NCBI RefSeq assembly: GCF_003121295.1
Contig: NZ_PHNC01000029.1
Coordinates: 1,240,001-1,304,000 of the forward strand
Length of the DNA: 64,000 nt
Direction of reading: 5' to 3'
DNA from: Streptomyces orinoci
GTDB taxonomy: Bacteria; Actinomycetota; Actinomycetes; Streptomycetales; Streptomycetaceae
Shown here: one piece after another, positions 59,660 through 64,000 of the stretch
Numbering within the stretch: the first letter of the stretch is position 1
Layout of the letters: every line of letters starts with the position of its first letter
Program-made: the position numbers and the translations under genes
Notes under the pieces: generated by a model
What the model saw: only the letters and a program-made list of their open reading frames with translations
Database searches by the model: none
What the model was told of the DNA's origin: nothing

Positions 59660-61213
59660 ATGCTCCCGGTGCCCGGCACGCTATGGGAACTCCTCGACCG
59701 CCGCGCCGAACGCACCCCCGGCGCACCCGCCCTGATCCAGGCGGCGGACGACCGCGTCCTCACCTTCGCCGAACTGCGCCAACGGGCCCTGGACACCGCC
59801 GGGCGCCTCAGCGGGCTGGGAGTGCGGTCCGGCAGCCGGGTGCTGTGGCAACTGCCCACCCGGATCGAGACCGTGGTCCTCTCCCTCGCCCTCTCCCGGC
59901 TGGACGCGCTGCAGAGCCCGCTGATCCCGCACGGCCGGGACCAGGAGGCGGGCCACGCACTGCGCACCACCGGTGCGGGGTTCTTCGTGGTCCCGGGCGT
60001 CTGGCGCGGCTTCGACCACACGGCCATGGCCCGCGGGCTGGCGGACACTCTCCCACGCCCCCCAAGGGTGATCACCCCCGGTGATCTCGAGGGCACTCCC
60101 GCGAAGGTACCCCCGGAACCGGCGAATGGATCGGCCGTCCGCTGGGTCTACTGGACCTCGGGAACCACCGCCGACCCCAAGGGCGTACTGCACACCGACC
60201 GTTCACTGCTCGCCGCGGGCGCCGCCCTGGCCGAGGCGCTGCGGCCGGAACGGGCGGACGTGGGCTCCATCGCCTTCCCCTACGCGCATGTGGGCGGGGT
60301 GCAATACCTGGTGATGCTGCTGCTGTGCGGCTTTCCGGCCCTGCTGATCGAGCACTTCGCCCTGCCGGGAGCGCTGGATGCCTACCGCCGCCACCGGGTC
60401 ACCATCGCGGGCGGCTCCACCGCCTTCTACGCCATGTTCCTCGCCGAGCAGCGCAAGGCCCTGGACCGTCCGCTGCTGCCCGCGCTGCGGATGCTGGCCG
60501 GCGGCGGGGCGCCCCGGCCGCCCGCGCTCCACCGGGAAGTGACCGGAGAACTGGGCTGCTCACTGCTGCACGGCTATGGGATGACAGAGGCCCCGCTGAT
60601 CACCATGGGCACCCCCGGGGACCCGCCGGAGCGGCTGGCAGCCACCGAGGGACGGCCCTTCGGCGGCATGGAGATCCGGGTGACCGCCGCCGACGGCACC
60701 CCGCTGCCCGCCGGGGCCGAAGGCGAGATCAGGGTGCGCGGCCCGGCCCTCTGCCGAGGCTATGCCGACCCGGGCCACCGGGGCCGGGCCTTCGACCGGG
60801 ACGGCTTTCTGCCCACCGGCGATCTCGGCCGGCTGACCCCGGACGGATATCTGGTGCTCACCGGACGGCTCAAGGACATCATCATCCGCAAGGGAGAGAC
60901 CATTTCCGCTTCCGAGACGGAGCGGCTGCTGCGGGCCCACCCGGCCGTGGAGGACGTCGCGGTGATCGGGCTGCCCGACCGGGACCGCGGTGAGCGGGTC
61001 TGTGCCGTACTCCAACTCCGCCCGGACGTGCAACGGTTGACGCTGGCGGAAGTGTCGGGATATCTGCGCGGTAAGGGGCTGGCGGTGTACAAGCTGCCCG
61101 AACAGGTGGAGATCGTGGCCGAGTTGCCTCGTGGCCATACCCTGCGCAAGGTGCTCAAGGACGAGCTGCGGGCGCGTTTCTCCGGCGGGGCCGGGGGTCA
61201 GCCGGTGCGGTAG
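59660..61213 (+). CDS. AMP-forming acyl-CoA ligase 2
   Basis: This 517-residue AMP-dependent ligase has VYWTSGTTADPKGVLHTD, LHGYGMTEAPLITMG, GFLPTGDLGRL, DIIIRKGETISASETERLL and the C-terminal lysine segment PRGHTLRKVLKDEL. It is close to the cyclohexanecarboxylate-CoA ligase type. It provides a third activation route besides the FadD3-like and ADP-forming enzymes. A GGGGGTGGGAC leader precedes the ATG. Its end overlaps the convergent pseudokinase by 16 bp. Confidence 0.88.
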   Translation: MLPVPGTLWELLDRRAERTPGAPALIQAADDRVLTFAELRQRALDTAGRLSGLGVRSGSRVLWQLPTRIETVVLSLALSRLDALQSPLIPHGRDQEAGHALRTTGAGFFVVPGVWRGFDHTAMARGLADTLPRPPRVITPGDLEGTPAKVPPEPANGSAVRWVYWTSGTTADPKGVLHTDRSLLAAGAALAEALRPERADVGSIAFPYAHVGGVQYLVMLLLCGFPALLIEHFALPGALDAYRRHRVTIAGGSTAFYAMFLAEQRKALDRPLLPALRMLAGGGAPRPPALHREVTGELGCSLLHGYGMTEAPLITMGTPGDPPERLAATEGRPFGGMEIRVTAADGTPLPAGAEGEIRVRGPALCRGYADPGHRGRAFDRDGFLPTGDLGRLTPDGYLVLTGRLKDIIIRKGETISASETERLLRAHPAVEDVAVIGLPDRDRGERVCAVLQLRPDVQRLTLAEVSGYLRGKGLAVYKLPEQVEIVAELPRGHTLRKVLKDELRARFSGGAGGQPVR

Positions 61214-63495
61214 CTGGTGGTGGCCTGCTCGAAGAAGGCGTCCACCGAGCGCTGTCCGGTGGCCGGGCCGATCGCCTGGAGCACATGGTAGCGGCCGTCC
61301 AGGATCACCGCGGAGTTGCGCACATAGAGCTGGTGGCCGGCGCCGTCGGTCCAGTTGAAGGTGCCCTGGGCTCCCGGGTTGCGGCCGACATCCACCCGGC
61401 GCAGATCGGAGGCGCCGGACCAGGCCGAGGCGCGGAAGGGGTCCAGCTCCGGCTCCTTCTCCTCCTGGTAGGCCAGCGGATCATCACCGAACTCGGCCGC
61501 CTTGTCCCGGCCGGGAACCACCAGCAGGCGGAAGTCGCCCTGGACAAAGGCCACCTGGCCGCGAGCGGTGTCCTCCTGGCGCTGCCAGTCCTTGCTCACC
61601 GCCACCGTGAACCCCTTGGGGTCATGGCGCAGGGCAAAGCCCTTGGCCGGCTCTCCGGCGGTGGAGGCAGCGGAGGAGCCGGGGCCCTCGCTGCCCTCCG
61701 GGGCGGGGCTGTTGGGGCCCGCGCTCAGTGCCTGGGTGGCGGCGGTGTGGTCCCCGGTGCCCTGGCCCGCGCTCTCCGTGGCCCGTGGCATAAAGAGCAG
61801 CGCATAGAGCACGGCGGCCACCAGCAGCATCAGTATCAGCCCCAGCAGCAGCCGCCCCAGCCGGTGCGGGCTTGCCTCGGCGCGCACCCGCTGCTCCTGG
61901 AGATAGGCGCTGGACCGTTCCCCGCCCGGCTCCCGCTCCCCGGCTCTCTTGTGCCGCCCATGGACGGCCGGGCCTGCGGCGGTACGTCCGCGCCGCCGCA
62001 TCAGCTCCCCCCGCCGCCGCACGGTGGGCAACCGCCCGCCCCCCGTAGCGGCCTCGACGCCCAGAGCGGTGGAGGGCACGGTGACGGTCCGGCTGCCGAT
62101 ATCCGGCTCGGGAGCCGACCGGATCAATGACCGCAGCCAGCCGCGGAGTTCCTCGAAGTCGGGCCGCTCCGCGGGGTCCTTGCGCATCAGCGACTCGACC
62201 ACCGGGCGCAGCGCACCGCACTCCTCGGCATAGGCGGGGGGCTCCTCGCACACCAGCCGGACCAGGTCGGCGGTGTTCTCCTCCGGGTACGGGGCGTGGC
62301 CCTGGACCACCCGGAACAGCAGGGCGCCCAGCGCCCAGAGGTCGGCAGCGGGGCCGACCGGCGGGGCGAGCTGCCAGTTCTCCGTCAGCGGCCAGGCCTG
62401 TTCGGGAGCCCAGCGTTCGGTGACCGGGCCCACCACCAGCATCCTTGCCTGGCGGGCGCGTTCGGCGGCGAGTGCGCCGCCGGGGCCGGGGGTACGCGCC
62501 CAGCTGCCGTCGGTCCGCCCGGCGGGTGCCGGGGCCTCGGTCCTGGTGCCATTGAGGCCCGAGGTGCTGCGGCCGGAGGTGCTACGGCCCGAGGTGCTGT
62601 CCTTGAGCAGCGCGTCGGCGTTCCAGCGGGCGCTCTGCGGGGAGGGTGCGCCGGGGGCGGGCGCGGTGCCGCTGGCCGCGCTGCCGCCACCCCAGGTGGC
62701 GGAGCCGGTCGGCGGGGCGGGCAGGGTGCCACGTGCGGCACCGGCCTTGGCGCCCGCCCGGTAGGCGGCAATGGCCCCTGGCTTGGGCCGCCCCCCGGCC
62801 GGAGCGCCACCGCCCGCCTGGGCGGGCACCCGGGCCCCGCCGGAGGGCCCGGACGGACCCGAAGGGGCCTCGTCGGTCACCGGGGGCACCGGTGTCACCG
62901 GGGGCACCGGGTCATAGCCGCACAGGGCCTCCTCCGCCGCTCCGGCTGCCAGCCCGGTGAGGATGGCCCGGCCGTCCTCGCAGATCAGCACGGTACGGGT
63001 GGTGATGTTGCGATGCGTCCAGCCCTGGGCATGCAGGGCACGCAGCGCGGTGAGGATGTCGGCGGCCACCTCGGCGGCCCGGTGCGGGGAGAGGGCGCGC
63101 TCGGCGAGCACCGCGGCCAGCGGACGGGCACAGACCAGCTCGCTGACGATCCACAGGCTGCCCGCCTCGGCGAAGACATGGAAGACCTGGTCCAGCCGGG
63201 GATGGTCGGGGATCCGGGCGGCCGCGGTGGCGGCAGCCAGCGCCCGGCGCACCGCGGGGTCGCCGGGCCCCGCCACGGTGCGCTCTGGGTGGGCGGCCTC
63301 CGCTCGGGTGCCCTGCTCGCCCGGACCGTCCACCAGCTCGGCCTCGACCACCTCAGGCAGCGGGATCTGGCGGACCAGCACCTCCTGCCCGCTGTAGGTG
63401 TCGAAGGCCCGGGTCTCCACCAGTTCGAAGGCATCGGACGGCGGCCGGGGCAGGCGGTAGCGGTCGGCCAGCACCCGGCCCGCGTAATCGTCCAC
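61198..63495 (-). CDS. Membrane-anchored pseudokinase
   Basis: This 765-residue kinase-like protein has a kinase fold in its first ~390 residues, but the catalytic loop reads WTHRNITTRTVLICEDG (HRN for HRD) and the magnesium loop reads ILTGLAAGAAE (no DFG). The glycine-rich loop is also missing. A long Ala/Gly/Pro-rich insert splits the domain. A transmembrane helix (LGLILMLLVAAVLYALLFM, about residue 550) leads to an outer domain ending near residue 765. It is probably a catalytically dead, signal-binding receptor like MviN-partner pseudokinases; the partner is unknown. Confidence 0.83.
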   Translation of the reverse strand: MDDYAGRVLADRYRLPRPPSDAFELVETRAFDTYSGQEVLVRQIPLPEVVEAELVDGPGEQGTRAEAAHPERTVAGPGDPAVRRALAAATAAARIPDHPRLDQVFHVFAEAGSLWIVSELVCARPLAAVLAERALSPHRAAEVAADILTALRALHAQGWTHRNITTRTVLICEDGRAILTGLAAGAAEEALCGYDPVPPVTPVPPVTDEAPSGPSGPSGGARVPAQAGGGAPAGGRPKPGAIAAYRAGAKAGAARGTLPAPPTGSATWGGGSAASGTAPAPGAPSPQSARWNADALLKDSTSGRSTSGRSTSGLNGTRTEAPAPAGRTDGSWARTPGPGGALAAERARQARMLVVGPVTERWAPEQAWPLTENWQLAPPVGPAADLWALGALLFRVVQGHAPYPEENTADLVRLVCEEPPAYAEECGALRPVVESLMRKDPAERPDFEELRGWLRSLIRSAPEPDIGSRTVTVPSTALGVEAATGGGRLPTVRRRGELMRRRGRTAAGPAVHGRHKRAGEREPGGERSSAYLQEQRVRAEASPHRLGRLLLGLILMLLVAAVLYALLFMPRATESAGQGTGDHTAATQALSAGPNSPAPEGSEGPGSSAASTAGEPAKGFALRHDPKGFTVAVSKDWQRQEDTARGQVAFVQGDFRLLVVPGRDKAAEFGDDPLAYQEEKEPELDPFRASAWSGASDLRRVDVGRNPGAQGTFNWTDGAGHQLYVRNSAVILDGRYHVLQAIGPATGQRSVDAFFEQATTSYRTG

Positions 63496-63616
63496 GACGC
63501 CTCCCCAAGCGCGCGTTACCCGTGTCGCCAGAGCCCGAACGGCCGTACCGACAGCGCGAGTTGCCCTGGAGCACGGCTGCGCGCTGTCCGCACTCCCTCA
63601 CGATACGTGCCGAAGA

Positions 63617-63630
63617 GCCCCTTTCGGGGC
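63617..63630 (-). terminator. Short hairpin downstream of the right-edge gene
   Basis: GCCCC-TTTC-GGGGC forms a 5-bp GC stem about 100 bp after the stop of the leftward partial gene. It may terminate that gene. The remaining 63496-63727 interval must also hold the pseudokinase promoter; nothing else was recognised. Confidence 0.4.
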
Positions 63631-63727
63631 CGTACGGCGCAGCTCGTCCGGCCGGACTGCCACTGCCCGCCGGCAACCGGCCGGACAGCCGACCCAGTGG
63701 TCACAGGGCCCTCAACTGACCCGGCAC

Positions 63728-64000
63728 CTAGGGCTGGTTGCCCACTGCTGCATACCCATCCGGAACCGGCCCGACGCCCCACCGCACCACCTGGGCGGCC
63801 GCGGAGTGCCCATGAACCGCGCCCTTGCCGCTGTTCTTGCCGTCGTCCCCCTGAACCAGCAGGGCGATCACGGTACCGATCACCGCCAGCACCACCAGGG
63901 TGACCACCAGGATCAGCACCCGCCGCTGGGCGGGCACCCGCATCCGTACCAGGGTGGAGGTATAGCCGCCGGTCAGCGGCTCCTGGATGTCCCGGGCGGT
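63728..64000 (-). CDS. C-terminal part of a membrane protein, cut by window edge
   Basis: Ninety codons are visible, entering from the right edge in frame with RDIQEPLTGGYTSTLVRM, then one transmembrane helix (VLILVVTLVVLAVIGTVIALLV) and a short polar tail ending AAVGNQP. Its N-terminal part lies outside the window. It is followed on the same strand by the pseudokinase gene, so a functional link is possible. The family is not recognised. Confidence 0.65.
   Translation of the reverse strand, partial: TARDIQEPLTGGYTSTLVRMRVPAQRRVLILVVTLVVLAVIGTVIALLVQGDDGKNSGKGAVHGHSAAAQVVRWGVGPVPDGYAAVGNQP

Noticed and set aside
1..64000. tRNA, rRNA, phage or plasmid functions
   Set aside because: No cloverleaf, rRNA segment, integrase, capsid, replication or conjugation gene could be recognised.

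Overview
The window is GC-rich actinomycete DNA and looks like Streptomyces. The evidence is strong third-position GC bias, GTG and TTG starts, tightly overlapping ATGA/GTGA operons, AfsR/SARP regulators, XRE-DUF5753 and HATPase regulators, an AfsK-like kinase with PQQ repeats, and F420 enzymes. No rRNA, tRNA, CRISPR array, integrase or transposase was seen.

Region 1 (1-5.8 kb) holds the start of fbiC (F420 biosynthesis), an F420-type LLM oxidoreductase, a Tat-exported PHP-type hydrolase, a ceruloplasmin-like multicopper oxidase and a winged-helix protein. Region 2 (5.85-11.3 kb) is a graspetide (omega-ester RiPP) locus. It has a GNAT, an XRE-TPR regulator, a HATPase, a precursor, an ATP-grasp ligase and a PIMT-like methyltransferase, and it is bracketed by two direct copies of a ~190-bp non-coding element. 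The precursor is read in frame with the upstream HATPase, with no stop between them. Region 3 (11.3-17.7 kb) is ordinary accessory material: a frameshifted DUF6879 gene, a Nudix hydrolase, an XRE-DUF5753 regulator with two tiny genes, a DinB protein, an AraC regulator, an APC transporter and an NTF2-like protein.

Region 4 (22.3-29.4 kb) is the most intriguing. Two paralogous AfsR-type regulators (SARP, NB-ARC, TPR) point at each other and flank two very small genes. One small gene encodes a 52-residue leaderless peptide. The other encodes a 67-residue secreted peptide. Both peptides carry two copies of a DDHM/DDHL motif. Structured DNA (a 14-bp palindrome, an iron-box-like site and two strong hairpins) lies around them. 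A peptide-TPR signalling or metal-linked system is a reasonable hypothesis.

Region 5 (about 17.7-22.2 kb and 29.6-61.2 kb) is a large CoA-thioester catabolic cluster. It contains three CoA ligases, two alpha/beta-type acyl-CoA dehydrogenase sets, two enoyl-CoA hydratases, two Ltp-type thiolase/aldolases with DUF35 partners, an SDR, an ADH, an ALDH, two paralogous amidohydrolases, an LLM oxygenase, a flavin reductase, a cyclase-family hydrolase and a DDN-type F420 protein. The layout recalls steroid or alicyclic side-chain degradation. Nearly every promoter in it carries a CTGACG-N3-CGTCAG palindrome, and a TetR gene sits in the middle, so it is probably one regulon. Embedded in or flanking it are an AfsK-like Ser/Thr kinase and a pseudokinase that has lost the catalytic HRD and DFG aspartates. 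The last gene runs off the right edge.
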